NCBI GenBank assembly: GCA_001915545.1
Contig: MNQS01000125.1
Span: 1 to 36,919 of the forward strand
From: Bacteroides sp. 43_108
GTDB taxonomy: Bacteria > Bacteroidota > Bacteroidia > Bacteroidales > Bacteroidaceae
Reading direction: 5' to 3'
Length of the DNA stretch: 36,919 nucleotides
Shown: one piece after another, positions 29,388 through 36,919 of the stretch
Position numbering within the stretch: the first letter of the stretch is position 1
Layout of the letters: each line of letters starts with the position of its first letter
The notes under the pieces: model-generated
What the model was told of the DNA's origin: nothing
The model's input: only the letters and a program-made list of their open reading frames with translations
Database searches by the model: none
Position numbers and translations under genes: made by a program

Positions 29388-30575
29388 ATGAGCTATAAGA
29401 AAGTATTTCTCAAACCCGGAAAGGAAGAATCGCTCAAGCGTTTCCATCCCTGGGTTTTTTCCGGAGCCATCGCCCGTGTGGAAGGAGAGCCGGAAGAAGG
29501 TGAAGTAGTAGATGTCTACACCTCCAAGAAAGAATTCATTGCCTGCGGACATTTCCAGATTGGAAGCATCGCTGTGCGTGTGCTTTCCTTCCGTCAGGAA
29601 CCCATCGACCATGCGTTCTGGGTACGTCGCCTGCAGGTGGCCAAAGACCTCCGCTGTGCCTTGGGCGTGCTGGGCAATCCTCAGAACAACACCTACCGTC
29701 TGGTACACGGTGAGGGCGATAACCTGCCCGGACTGATTATCGACGTGTACGACCATACCGCCGTCATGCAGGCACACTCTGCCGGCATGCACCTTGACCG
29801 TATGGCGGTGGCCGAAGCCCTTGAAGAAGTGATGGGCGACGTCATCCAGCACATCTATTATAAATCAGAAACTACGCTGCCCTTCAAGGCCGACCTGCTG
29901 GCTACCGAAAACGGCTTCCTCAAAGGCGGAAGTCCGGAGAACGTGGCTATGGAGAACGGACTGAAGTTCCACGTAGACTGGCTCAAGGGACAGAAGACCG
30001 GTTTCTTCGTCGACCAGCGCGAGAACCGTGCCCTGCTGGAACGCTATGCCAAGGGCCGTAACGTGCTCAATATGTTCTGCTACACCGGCGGCTTCTCGTT
30101 CTATGCCATGAGGGGAGGGGCCAACCTCGTTCACTCGGTAGACAGCTCTGCCAAGGCCATCGACCTGACCAACGAGAACGTATCCCTCAACTTCCCCGGC
30201 GATACCCGTCACCAGGCCTTTGCGGAAGATGCCTTCAAGTTCCTCGACCGCATGGGCGACCAGTACGACCTGATTATCCTCGACCCGCCGGCCTTTGCCA
30301 AGCACCGCGATGCCCTGCGCAATGCCCTTCGCGGTTACACCAAGCTGAATGCCAAGGCCTTCGAAAAGATACGTCCGGGCGGTATCCTCTTCACCTTCTC
30401 CTGTTCGCAGGTGGTGAACAAGCAGGACTTCCGTAACGCCGTGTTTACCGCCGCTGCACAGAGCGGACGCAGCGTGCGCATCCTTCACCAGCTCACCCAG
30501 CCGGGCGACCATCCGGTCAACATCTACCATCCGGAAGGTGAATACCTTAAGGGATTGGTGCTCTACGTAGAATAA
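29388..30575 (+). CDS. Class I SAM-dependent rRNA methyltransferase, RlmI-like
   Basis: 395 aa. An N-terminal PUA domain (residues ~1-75, FLKPGKEESLKRFHPWVFSGAI) is followed by the EEHD-like linker (HGEGDNLPGLIIDVY). The SAM-binding loop is NMFCYTGGFSFYAM (~227-240) and the catalytic motif DPPAFAKH (~299-306). E. coli RlmI makes m5C1962 in 23S rRNA; the Bacteroides enzyme could have this or a related target. It is the third gene of the DUF5063 operon and ends in a strong terminator. Confidence 0.9.
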   Translation: MSYKKVFLKPGKEESLKRFHPWVFSGAIARVEGEPEEGEVVDVYTSKKEFIACGHFQIGSIAVRVLSFRQEPIDHAFWVRRLQVAKDLRCALGVLGNPQNNTYRLVHGEGDNLPGLIIDVYDHTAVMQAHSAGMHLDRMAVAEALEEVMGDVIQHIYYKSETTLPFKADLLATENGFLKGGSPENVAMENGLKFHVDWLKGQKTGFFVDQRENRALLERYAKGRNVLNMFCYTGGFSFYAMRGGANLVHSVDSSAKAIDLTNENVSLNFPGDTRHQAFAEDAFKFLDRMGDQYDLIILDPPAFAKHRDALRNALRGYTKLNAKAFEKIRPGGILFTFSCSQVVNKQDFRNAVFTAAAQSGRSVRILHQLTQPGDHPVNIYHPEGEYLKGLVLYVE

Positions 30576-30598
30576 TTCTCCCCAAAAGGGATACAATA

Positions 30599-30648
30599 AA
30601 AGAAGCTGTTTCACTGTCGGAATGCTCCGTGTGTGAAACAGCTTCTTT
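30599..30648. terminator. Strong bidirectional terminator between RlmI-like and HAD genes
   Basis: AAAGAAGCTGTTTCAC 30599-30614 is perfectly paired with 30633-30648. Inside the loop, CGGA 30618-30621 pairs with TCCG 30626-30629. The arms themselves provide the T-rich tails on both strands, so it can serve both convergent genes. Confidence 0.88.
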
Positions 30649-30669
30649 CGTATCTTCTCCGGACGTGTC

Positions 30670-31125
30670 TCATCCGAACAGCTTGCCAAACAAGCCCTGT
30701 CTTTTCTTCTTCTCCTGTTTCCGGCGTTCGATGCCCTCTTCCAGCCTTTCATCCAGCGTTTCGGCCACCAGATCCGCAATTTTCAGGTGATAATGTATCA
30801 GGCGGTAAATGCTTCCCCAGTCGAGCATCCCTCCCAAGTTGCGGTCGTCAATGAACACATCCGCCTTCAGCTTCCGCGAGAAATGCTGATGCGCCTCCTG
30901 TTCCTCCGGATAGTTCGTATTGACCGCATAAAATTCCACTCCATGCTGTCGGCAGAAATCCACGGCCTCTTCCAGCAGCTTGTCCTCTCTTACAGTCCAC
31001 AAAATCAGCCGGTGCCCCTCTTTTTGCAGCATTTTCAGTGTGTCAAAGGCAAAAGGCTTTTCCCGTCCGATTTCCGGATAGCGGTGTTCCACAATAGTAC
31101 CGTCAAAGTCAACAGCTATGATCAT
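30670..31125 (-). CDS. HAD-superfamily phosphatase, BT0820-like
   Basis: 151 aa. VDFDGTIV has the catalytic aspartates D6 and D8; LILWTVRE gives the motif II threonine, and VFIDDRNLGG the motif IV acids. There is only a small cap, as in the short Bacteroides HAD proteins. The C-terminal ~35 residues are charged and helical (ERLEEGIERRKQEKKKRQ). It probably acts on a small phosphorylated metabolite. Confidence 0.85.
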   Translation of the reverse strand: MIIAVDFDGTIVEHRYPEIGREKPFAFDTLKMLQKEGHRLILWTVREDKLLEEAVDFCRQHGVEFYAVNTNYPEEQEAHQHFSRKLKADVFIDDRNLGGMLDWGSIYRLIHYHLKIADLVAETLDERLEEGIERRKQEKKKRQGLFGKLFG

Positions 31126-31167
31126 ATCTAAATTCGTTTAAAAAGTTACGTAAAAAAGGTTAGTTTG

Positions 31168-31175
31168 CAAATGTA
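31168..31175 (-). promoter_or_regulatory. Predicted -7 box (TACATTTG) for the HAD gene
   Basis: Exact TAnnTTTG match on the minus strand, 43-50 nt upstream of the ATG at 31125. It lies just past the OmpA terminator, so the two transcripts are separate. Confidence 0.5.
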
Positions 31176-31187
31176 AGAGAAAGAATG

Positions 31188-31236
31188 AAAAAAAGAAATC
31201 GCCGCATCTCCTTTTTCAAGGAAGTGCAGCGATTTC
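31188..31236 (-). terminator. Intrinsic terminator of the OmpA-family gene
   Basis: On the minus strand, GAAATCGC (31236-31229) pairs with GCGATTTC (31202-31195). The inner stem TGCACTTCCTT/AAGGAGATGCGG is imperfect. A seven-T run follows. Confidence 0.85.
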
Positions 31237-31255
31237 CTATGATTTTAGTGTTTTT

Positions 31256-32440
31256 TTATTTTGCCATGCGGATGATAGCGGCGCGGCTCAGACGCGGATT
31301 TTCGCGGAACATAGTGTCTACACCACCCTTGTATTCCATTGTCAGCTGATCCTTGTTTACACCATATTTATCTACCAGTGTATTGTATACAGCTTCTGCT
31401 CTCAGCTTGCTCAGGCGTTCGTTGAATTCAGCCGAACCAGTCTGCTTGTCAGCATATCCTGTGATGATGAATTTGTTTTCAGGATATTTCTTGATCAGGT
31501 TTGCATAAGCTTCCAGGTTCACTGCTTCTTTTTCGCTCAGGTAAGCCTTGTTGATGTCGAAGAACGCTACATATTCAGTTGCATCCGGCAGCTTGTTGCT
31601 AGCCTTGGTTTCAGTTACAACCGGCTGGTTACGTTTTTCTTCTTCCAGTGCATTTACGCGGTTTCTCAAGCTGGCATTTTCTTCGTTCATACTCTTAAGC
31701 TGATTCTGTACAGCCTGCATTTCAGCAGCCGAGATACCGGTACCCTTAGTCCAGTCTCTGCGGTTGAAGCGGTAAGTTGCACCTACCATGATGGCTGCAG
31801 AACCTTCCATATTCTTTCCGCCACGGATACCGTCCATCACGTCATTGTTGATGTTTCCTTTCAATTCCAGGTTCAAGTCCCAAGCCTTGTTCAAACGGAA
31901 ACGGTTGATGAATCCGATACCTCCTGACAATTCATTTTCGTCGTTGTCGATACCGCGCAGGTAACCGATGCTCACGTAAGGAATAGCATTGTACAATCTG
32001 TCTTCACGGTAGCCGCAGAACAGGTTGGTGAAGTTCAGCATTACGTCACCGTGCAAGTGCAGGATTCCCCATTTAGTGCGATACACGTTGGTGTCTACGC
32101 GCTTGTAGGCAAAACCTCCATTTTCAAGTGAGTACCCTTTAGCCTGGTAACCGCCGAATCCCAGTCTCAATCCGATGCCCGGAGTAAACCATTTTCCTAC
32201 ATTGATTTCAAATGTCGGAGTAATCAGCTTGCCGGCTTTTCCTTCTGAAATGTGATCGCCTATATACATCTGTGCACCCACGTTGGCTCCTACAAACCAG
32301 TTGTCGCCAAACAAGTTGGTCTGTACAGTGTATTTTTCAATCTTTTCTACGTTGCTGTTTTGCTGCGTGTTTTGCGCCATTGCACCTACACCTGTCATCA
32401 GCGCAATAGCCAGAATGTAAATTCTACTATTCATATTCAT
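31256..32440 (-). CDS. OmpA-family outer-membrane protein
   Basis: 394 aa. Signal peptide 1-22 (ending AMAQ). Residues ~40-235 are an eight-stranded barrel (WFVGANVGAQMYIGDH ... INVGKWFTPGIGLRLGFGGYQ). A coiled coil follows (AEMQAVQNQLKSMNEENASLRNRVNALEEEKRN, ~248-280). Residues ~290-394 are the peptidoglycan-binding OmpA domain, with FDINKAYLSEKE, ITGYADKQTGSAEFNERLSKLRAEAVYNTLV and an SRAAIIRMAK end. It ties the outer membrane to the wall and is usually abundant in Bacteroides. Confidence 0.93.
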   Translation of the reverse strand: MNMNSRIYILAIALMTGVGAMAQNTQQNSNVEKIEKYTVQTNLFGDNWFVGANVGAQMYIGDHISEGKAGKLITPTFEINVGKWFTPGIGLRLGFGGYQAKGYSLENGGFAYKRVDTNVYRTKWGILHLHGDVMLNFTNLFCGYREDRLYNAIPYVSIGYLRGIDNDENELSGGIGFINRFRLNKAWDLNLELKGNINNDVMDGIRGGKNMEGSAAIMVGATYRFNRRDWTKGTGISAAEMQAVQNQLKSMNEENASLRNRVNALEEEKRNQPVVTETKASNKLPDATEYVAFFDINKAYLSEKEAVNLEAYANLIKKYPENKFIITGYADKQTGSAEFNERLSKLRAEAVYNTLVDKYGVNKDQLTMEYKGGVDTMFRENPRLSRAAIIRMAK

Positions 32441-32459
32441 GTAATTAATAATTCTGCTT

Positions 32460-32467
32460 CAAAGATA
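32460..32467 (-). promoter_or_regulatory. Predicted -7 box (TATCTTTG) of the OmpA-family gene
   Basis: Exact TAnnTTTG match on the minus strand, giving a ~15-nt leader before the ATG at 32440. TTTG is also found 12 bp upstream of it, too close for a standard -33. Confidence 0.55.
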
Positions 32468-32531
32468 ATACAATATTTTCAAACCTTGGTAAGGAATGAT
32501 AATATATCTATCAAAATGTGTGAGGTTTAAT

Positions 32532-32556
32532 AAAAAAACTGCCTAAAAGTATAGGC
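32532..32556 (-). terminator. Intrinsic terminator overlapping the end of the 598-aa gene
   Basis: On the minus strand, GCCTA and TAGGC (32556-32552 and 32545-32541) pair around TACTTT, followed by AG and seven T. The stem contains the last sense codons and the TAG stop of the gene. Confidence 0.75.
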
Positions 32557-34339
32557 TTACGCCTAAATTCGCATACGGAAGCAGGGAGATTCCCTTCTCC
32601 GTCAAGGTTCTGGCCCCCGGGATGATGGCCCCCTTGTAGCCCCTCAGCACTTCTTCCGCAAAGACGCCCCATTGGTCATTTATCCGCACGGTTTCTTTCA
32701 GTCCGGCCTGTACGCCGAAATAGTCCTTTTGTGCCGTTCCGTGGTGCGTGTACAAGATACCCGCCAGGCCTTCCACTGTAAAGATTCTTTCCGGGTTATA
32801 CGTTGCGGCCAGGCTACTCAGGTCTACCAGGTAGTCCGCTCCGAGGGTAAAGGGATATACATGCTTGCTCACACTGTAAGGATAATGCGCCATTTCGATG
32901 TATCCTCTAACCGATGAGTATTTGCTCCATCTTCTTCCGTATCCCACATAGAATTGTTGTCCCAGGTGCTTCATCATGGCTTTCAGCTGCTGGTCTCCGG
33001 TGCGCATCGGGTAATTTGCCCCCATGCCGACCGATATGAAGTTATAGGGTTCAAACAGGTATTGGTGGCGGGTAATACATTCTTCACGTCTTCTGTACTG
33101 CACACCCATTTCTATGCTCAGGTTCTGCATGCGGCGTTTGCTGCTCGTTCCGTGCAAGAAATTTTGTGTATAGTTGTTCTTGCTCCAGCGTGCCTGTCCG
33201 AATACGCCGATGTGGTCGTTTACGGCATACACCAGCTGCCCTCCGAGTGTCGGTCCGGTGAAAGGTCTGACTTTGCGGGCGTAAGTCGCTCCCCGGTGTG
33301 CCACAGCACCAACTTCAAATCCTCCCATCAGATTTGCTTCCAGCTTGGGATCAGTTACCTTGTCACTAAACAGACGGTTCAGGTTTACCATTCCTTCCAG
33401 TCGGATTCCTCCGTAAGCTTCTTTTGATTTCCATGTTCCTTTGTCGGGGATCGTATTGTGTATTCCCGCGAACAAGGTTCCCCTTACCCCGAAAGGCAGG
33501 AACCATTTTCCCATGCTGATACCCATTACCGGGCCTACGGGTTCCAGTACCCCGTTCATTATCGGTGCCTTCCGTATTCCGGCAGAATAATCCCCCTGAA
33601 TACCCGCATAAATTTCGTAGAACAGGTTGTCCAGTGCGCCGGAGTTGGCTGAAGGACCGGACGTCTTATGCAGTCCGGTAAACCGGTAAGTCAGTCCGGC
33701 CATCGCCTGGGCACCGATGTCATATCTCTTCTGCGACTCCAGTCCGTTGATACCGTCGGTAAAAAGATTCACCCTCGGTTCCAGAAACAGGTCCAGGTGG
33801 TTGTGCAGATGGTAGTTCACGTGCAGTCCGCCGTGTATGCCTCCGGCTACGAAACGTTCCTTTGAAACCTTGTTTTTCGTCCCGTAGATGCCGATACCCA
33901 CTACCGTTTCCAGGTCCCATCGCAGGTCGTCCTTGTAGCCCCTCAGGTAATCCAGTATCCGGAACATGTGCGCTATTTCCACGCCGCCTCTTCCAATCTG
34001 TTCGTTCACTGCCCCTTCTACGGCCAGACGGTAACTGTTGAACGAGGTCACATCCTTTGTGAAGGCGATACCGAATTCTTTGGAGTAGGGGCCTGCCGCT
34101 CCGCCTCCCAGTTTTCCGGCACCAGCATAAATCGACAAGGAAGAATTCCATCCCCTGGCCTTGGGGTCAATCACCCTTCCGGCAGGGATATACCTTTTCT
34201 GTCTCACATAATCCATCGCGTTGAAAAAGCCGGTTTTCACCGAATCGGCTGTGGCATCCTGTGCGAGGATGGTTTCCGTTCCGCCCATCCACAAATAGCC
34301 GAGGGCAGCTATATATAAAGTCTTTCTGTTTATTTTCAT
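32543..34339 (-). CDS. Outer-membrane beta-barrel-like protein with repeated modules
   Basis: 598 aa with a signal peptide ending ILAQ (27). Three stretches of alternating hydrophobic/aromatic strands stand out: about residues 65-221 (SLSIYAGAGKLGGGA ... AGLTYRF), 240-418 (FYEIYAGIQGDYSAGI, ISMGKWFLPFGVRGTLFAG) and 430-598 (FISVGMGANYPMRTG ... LGVSLYF). ISMGKWFLPFGVRGTLFAGIHN is close to INVGKWFTPGIGLRLGFGGY in the OmpA gene just downstream. It ends LYF, a terminal aromatic as in outer-membrane proteins. Its ATG lies 2 nt after the stop codon of the 753-aa gene, so the two are co-translated. Function unknown. Confidence 0.7.
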   Translation of the reverse strand: MKINRKTLYIAALGYLWMGGTETILAQDATADSVKTGFFNAMDYVRQKRYIPAGRVIDPKARGWNSSLSIYAGAGKLGGGAAGPYSKEFGIAFTKDVTSFNSYRLAVEGAVNEQIGRGGVEIAHMFRILDYLRGYKDDLRWDLETVVGIGIYGTKNKVSKERFVAGGIHGGLHVNYHLHNHLDLFLEPRVNLFTDGINGLESQKRYDIGAQAMAGLTYRFTGLHKTSGPSANSGALDNLFYEIYAGIQGDYSAGIRKAPIMNGVLEPVGPVMGISMGKWFLPFGVRGTLFAGIHNTIPDKGTWKSKEAYGGIRLEGMVNLNRLFSDKVTDPKLEANLMGGFEVGAVAHRGATYARKVRPFTGPTLGGQLVYAVNDHIGVFGQARWSKNNYTQNFLHGTSSKRRMQNLSIEMGVQYRRREECITRHQYLFEPYNFISVGMGANYPMRTGDQQLKAMMKHLGQQFYVGYGRRWSKYSSVRGYIEMAHYPYSVSKHVYPFTLGADYLVDLSSLAATYNPERIFTVEGLAGILYTHHGTAQKDYFGVQAGLKETVRINDQWGVFAEEVLRGYKGAIIPGARTLTEKGISLLPYANLGVSLYF

Positions 34340-34341
34340 GA

Positions 34342-36603
34342 TTACTGATTCTTATACATCTCCAACGCCGTTTCCACAATCTCTTTCGTGAATTCACCGT
34401 CGTTCTGGGCAGTGACAATCATCTTCTGGTCCAGGTTGAAACATCTCACCAGATACAGAGCCGCTTCCGTCAGTCCTACGTCTCCCTTTCTGGCTTCCGT
34501 CACCGCCTTCAGGTACCATTTCACCGGACTCTCGTCCGCCATCTGTTCCAGCACCTTTTCCGCCTGTGCGTTTCCTTGCGGCGTTTCCAGTGCCAGGTTC
34601 ATCACCGCCTCGTTCTGTACGGACGACTGGCAGATGGTGCGGAAGGTCTCTGCGGCTCGCTGCGTCTCTTCAGGCGTATTCCCTCCCTGGAAATAGCCGC
34701 CCATGGCCCATGCGTACGCCTTCACCAGGTCAAATTCCTTGTAATCCGCCGGAATCAGCTTGGCCATGACACTGGCATTTTCAAAGTCGCCCGCTTTGAT
34801 GTACATGCACAGCTGGTTCACCACCACCTCAATCGGGTTGATAATCTCCGTTCTTCCCGTATCCATGTTTTTCCTTTCATAGTTCACGGTAAAGATGGTA
34901 CGGTCTATCAGCGGTTCCAGTATCCGCGTGTCGGTCACATCCTTTTCCAGGTACAGCTTGGCCAGCGTGTTTCCGGCCAGCACCCATGGACGCTTCATGC
35001 TCAGCGATTCCTCGTATGCCTTGCGTGCCACTGCCTCCTTTTCCTGACTGTCCTTCAGCAGTTGCAGCAGCTTCCAGTATTCATACCGGGTGTACATTCC
35101 GTCCAGTCCTTTTCTCCGGTAAGCCGCCATCACCTCTTTGTCGGTCGGTTCCCGGTAGATGTCATAACGGCACAGGTACTTCACCTGTCTCAGCCGCTCC
35201 AGGTAAGGCACAATCACCGTACGGTAGTCCTTGGAGGCCTTGATTCGCTGTCCCTGCCGGTTCATCTGGTCGGGCAGCTCCCTCACTACCTTTCTGATGA
35301 AACCGGCCGTTTCCATCAGGCTGTCCTTCTCCAGCAGTTCGGCCACTTCGTTCCATGAAGCCACTTCCGCCTGCGGGTTCTGATACACCCGTTCGGCCAC
35401 CGCATGGGGGAGTACCCCGACAACCTCCTGCTGAATCCGCTGCATACGTTTCTGGGCCAGCTGTAGGTTTTGCTGGTAATATCCTTCCGGCGATGCCTTG
35501 CCGATGACGTGAAACTCTTTCAGCATGGCGCCGGGCTCGTTCAGAATCAGGTTCAGTTTTTTCCGTATTCCGGTCAGGCTCTCCTGGTTCTTCGGGTCGT
35601 CTGTCAGCCGGTCCGAGTTGATTTCAAAGCTGAGCTCCACCTGGTCCTCCGTATCAAACTTCTCCACCTGTGCCTTCTCCGGATATTTTTGGAAATCCAT
35701 ATCCAAGGCTATCAGGTCATATTGCAGGAATTTCAGGGGGCGCTTGTTCTCGCATGTATTAATCTGATACGTCTTTCTGAACGGAATGCGGTGATAATTT
35801 TCTATGCAGAAATCCGCATAGCAGCTGTAATTCACGTTCGGGTCGGGCACCGTAAGCGTATCTCTCCATTCAATCACCATCCGCTCATTCACCAGCGGCC
35901 GTGACTGGATATAAGGCTCCAGAGGATCCTTTTTCAGGTCGTATCCCAGCCATCGGGCCTGGGTCAGGTGATAATCTTTGCCGTCGTATACCAGCGGCTT
36001 CAGGAAAGCCACCGTGTCGTTGGTCGCACAGTTCAGCACATACGGCTGCACAATCAGGCGCGAATACATGTTCACTTCTCCTTTCGGAACCACGAACGTA
36101 TTATAAGGATAAAGACGGTTACCTATCAGTCGGCTGGCCTTCGGTTCCGGCTGAATCTGCTTCAGCTCTCCCGTTACCACTACCTCCTTCAGATAGATAC
36201 CGTCATCCACTTCTACGTCTATTTTCATGCGGTTGCTCACCTTTTCCAGAATGGCCTTGTTCAGGCCCGCTTTGAACACCAGTGCCCCGTTGTCCGGCAC
36301 CAGAATCTCGTAATACCCGTTGGCATCCGTTTCCGCCCTTTCATCTTCGTTCATGAACAGTGCGAAATTGGTATTATCCTTGTCCAGGCTGTTCTTCAGG
36401 TCCTTCGCGGCCGCCACCGTCTTGCAGCTATATACATAGACCACGCTTCCCGAGAACGGAACCTTCTTTTTCTTGTCTGCAATGTTGTAAACCGTGCCGC
36501 TCACCTTGATCATTCGCTGCGCCCATCCGCTTGCGGGGGCAGCAGTCAGCAGCATCGTAACCAGTACATATTTCCCGATGCGGCTTATTCTTTTCCTATT
36601 CAT
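34342..36603 (-). CDS. OmpA/DUF3868-type periplasmic protein with regulatory-like N-terminal domain
   Basis: 753 aa. Signal peptide 1-28 (ending GWAQ). Residues ~30-120 resemble a carboxypeptidase regulatory-like/CarboxypepD_reg fold (MIKVSGTVYNIADKKKKVPF ... DANGYYEILVPDNGALVF). A central region follows, then an OmpA-like peptidoglycan-binding stretch (EFHVIGKASPEGYYQQNLQLAQKRMQRIQQ, ~365-395). The C-terminal ~250 residues are helical, with TPR-like character. This pattern and its place between a DUF3575-like gene and a barrel gene match the envelope clusters near Bacteroides fimbrial loci, but no fimbrial gene is seen here. Confidence 0.72.
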   Translation of the reverse strand: MNRKRISRIGKYVLVTMLLTAAPASGWAQRMIKVSGTVYNIADKKKKVPFSGSVVYVYSCKTVAAAKDLKNSLDKDNTNFALFMNEDERAETDANGYYEILVPDNGALVFKAGLNKAILEKVSNRMKIDVEVDDGIYLKEVVVTGELKQIQPEPKASRLIGNRLYPYNTFVVPKGEVNMYSRLIVQPYVLNCATNDTVAFLKPLVYDGKDYHLTQARWLGYDLKKDPLEPYIQSRPLVNERMVIEWRDTLTVPDPNVNYSCYADFCIENYHRIPFRKTYQINTCENKRPLKFLQYDLIALDMDFQKYPEKAQVEKFDTEDQVELSFEINSDRLTDDPKNQESLTGIRKKLNLILNEPGAMLKEFHVIGKASPEGYYQQNLQLAQKRMQRIQQEVVGVLPHAVAERVYQNPQAEVASWNEVAELLEKDSLMETAGFIRKVVRELPDQMNRQGQRIKASKDYRTVIVPYLERLRQVKYLCRYDIYREPTDKEVMAAYRRKGLDGMYTRYEYWKLLQLLKDSQEKEAVARKAYEESLSMKRPWVLAGNTLAKLYLEKDVTDTRILEPLIDRTIFTVNYERKNMDTGRTEIINPIEVVVNQLCMYIKAGDFENASVMAKLIPADYKEFDLVKAYAWAMGGYFQGGNTPEETQRAAETFRTICQSSVQNEAVMNLALETPQGNAQAEKVLEQMADESPVKWYLKAVTEARKGDVGLTEAALYLVRCFNLDQKMIVTAQNDGEFTKEIVETALEMYKNQ

Positions 36604-36616
36604 ACGCTTCAGCTTC

Positions 36617-36910
36617 TTAGAATAAATAGCAGCATGACACCGCTACTTCTGTCGGCACACACTTCACTCCGTTTGCATTATACTCTTCTTTTTTCAGGTA
36701 TGTACCCTCCGGATATTTCTTCTCCCTGTACCACAGGGCACCCACTCCGGCCGAGAATTCCAGGTTGAACCGTTTGCTCAGCGGCCAGGCATAGCCGTAC
36801 GTCAGTCCCGGTCCTGCAGCTTCGTAAGCATCCGATAAAGTACACATTGTAGATTCATAAAACAACAGACTCTTCTTATCAACGAATATAAAGTTGACAG
36901 GAAGAGTTTG
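36617..36910 (-). pseudogene. DUF3575-like C-terminal fragment with in-frame stop upstream
   Basis: YEAAGPGLTYGYAWPLSKRFNLEFSAGVGALWYREKKYP is the conserved C-terminal half of DUF3575 outer-membrane proteins, ending CCYLF. The frame has no good ATG near its expected beginning. The in-frame codons run from 36910 to a TAG at 36913-36911, six bases short of the window end. The N-terminal half must be in another frame, or outside the window and interrupted. A short version starting at a TTG (36865) or ATG (36847) cannot be excluded. It ends 13 nt before the 753-aa gene. Confidence 0.5.
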
Positions 36911-36919
36911 CTATTCTAT

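Overview
This window looks like chromosomal DNA from a gut member of the Bacteroidales (Bacteroides, Phocaeicola or a relative). The evidence is that: most genes lack a Shine-Dalgarno sequence; the Bacteroidetes -7 promoter box TAnnTTTG recurs upstream of gene starts; and the gene content is typical of the order (periplasmic HIUase, Ser-type sulfatase, short SerA with DUF1015, FtsK beside a LolA-like protein, DUF5063 beside an RNase D-like exonuclease, OmpA and DUF3575-type envelope proteins).

Layout. 1-1010: four small minus-strand ORFs of the kind carried by Bacteroides conjugative transposons; the first runs off the window. 1240-1940: a gene-poor stretch with one convincing 49-aa ORF and four strong inverted repeats. 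2307-8329: housekeeping genes: SnoaL-like protein, HxlR regulator, flavodoxin with DUF2023, HIUase, a DUF454-pabB-pabC operon, a PdxY-like kinase and a GNAT enzyme. 8330-9156: non-coding, holding a five-unit palindromic repeat array. 9157-16765: a nucleic-acid-processing block made of a frameshifted winged-helix-like gene, an unknown 78-aa protein, a membrane-anchored NERD nuclease-like protein, a 1606-aa exonuclease-RecQ-UvrD fusion and a DEAD-box RNA helicase. 17017-20354: serC-serA-DUF1015. 20461-20564: a second five-unit array of the same family as the first. 20581-30575: sulfatase, YigZ, two L,D-transpeptidases, LolA-like/FtsK, DUF5063, RNase D-like exonuclease and RlmI-like methyltransferase. 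30670-36919: a HAD phosphatase, an OmpA-family protein and a three-gene minus-strand envelope operon cut by the window edge.

How the genes fit together. PabB and PabC make p-aminobenzoate for folate; PabC needs PLP, and the convergent PdxY-like kinase is a B6 salvage enzyme. SerC and SerA make serine, and DUF1015 is linked to them by position and by a distant relation to the ParB/SerK fold. FtsK and the LolA-like protein, the two L,D-transpeptidases and the OmpA-type genes serve the envelope. The NERD protein and the exonuclease-RecQ-UvrD fusion together look like a DNA repair or defence module.

Most notable observations: (i) two arrays, 11.8 kb apart, each of exactly five 16-bp palindromes in strict 22-bp register; (ii) the frameshifted gene at 9157-9470, broken at a 13-bp direct repeat; (iii) the exonuclease-RecQ-UvrD fusion with its NERD partner; (iv) the cluster of nested inverted repeats at 1400-1736. 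No tRNA, rRNA, CRISPR array, complete insertion sequence or transposase was seen. All family assignments were made by reading the sequence, without database searches.
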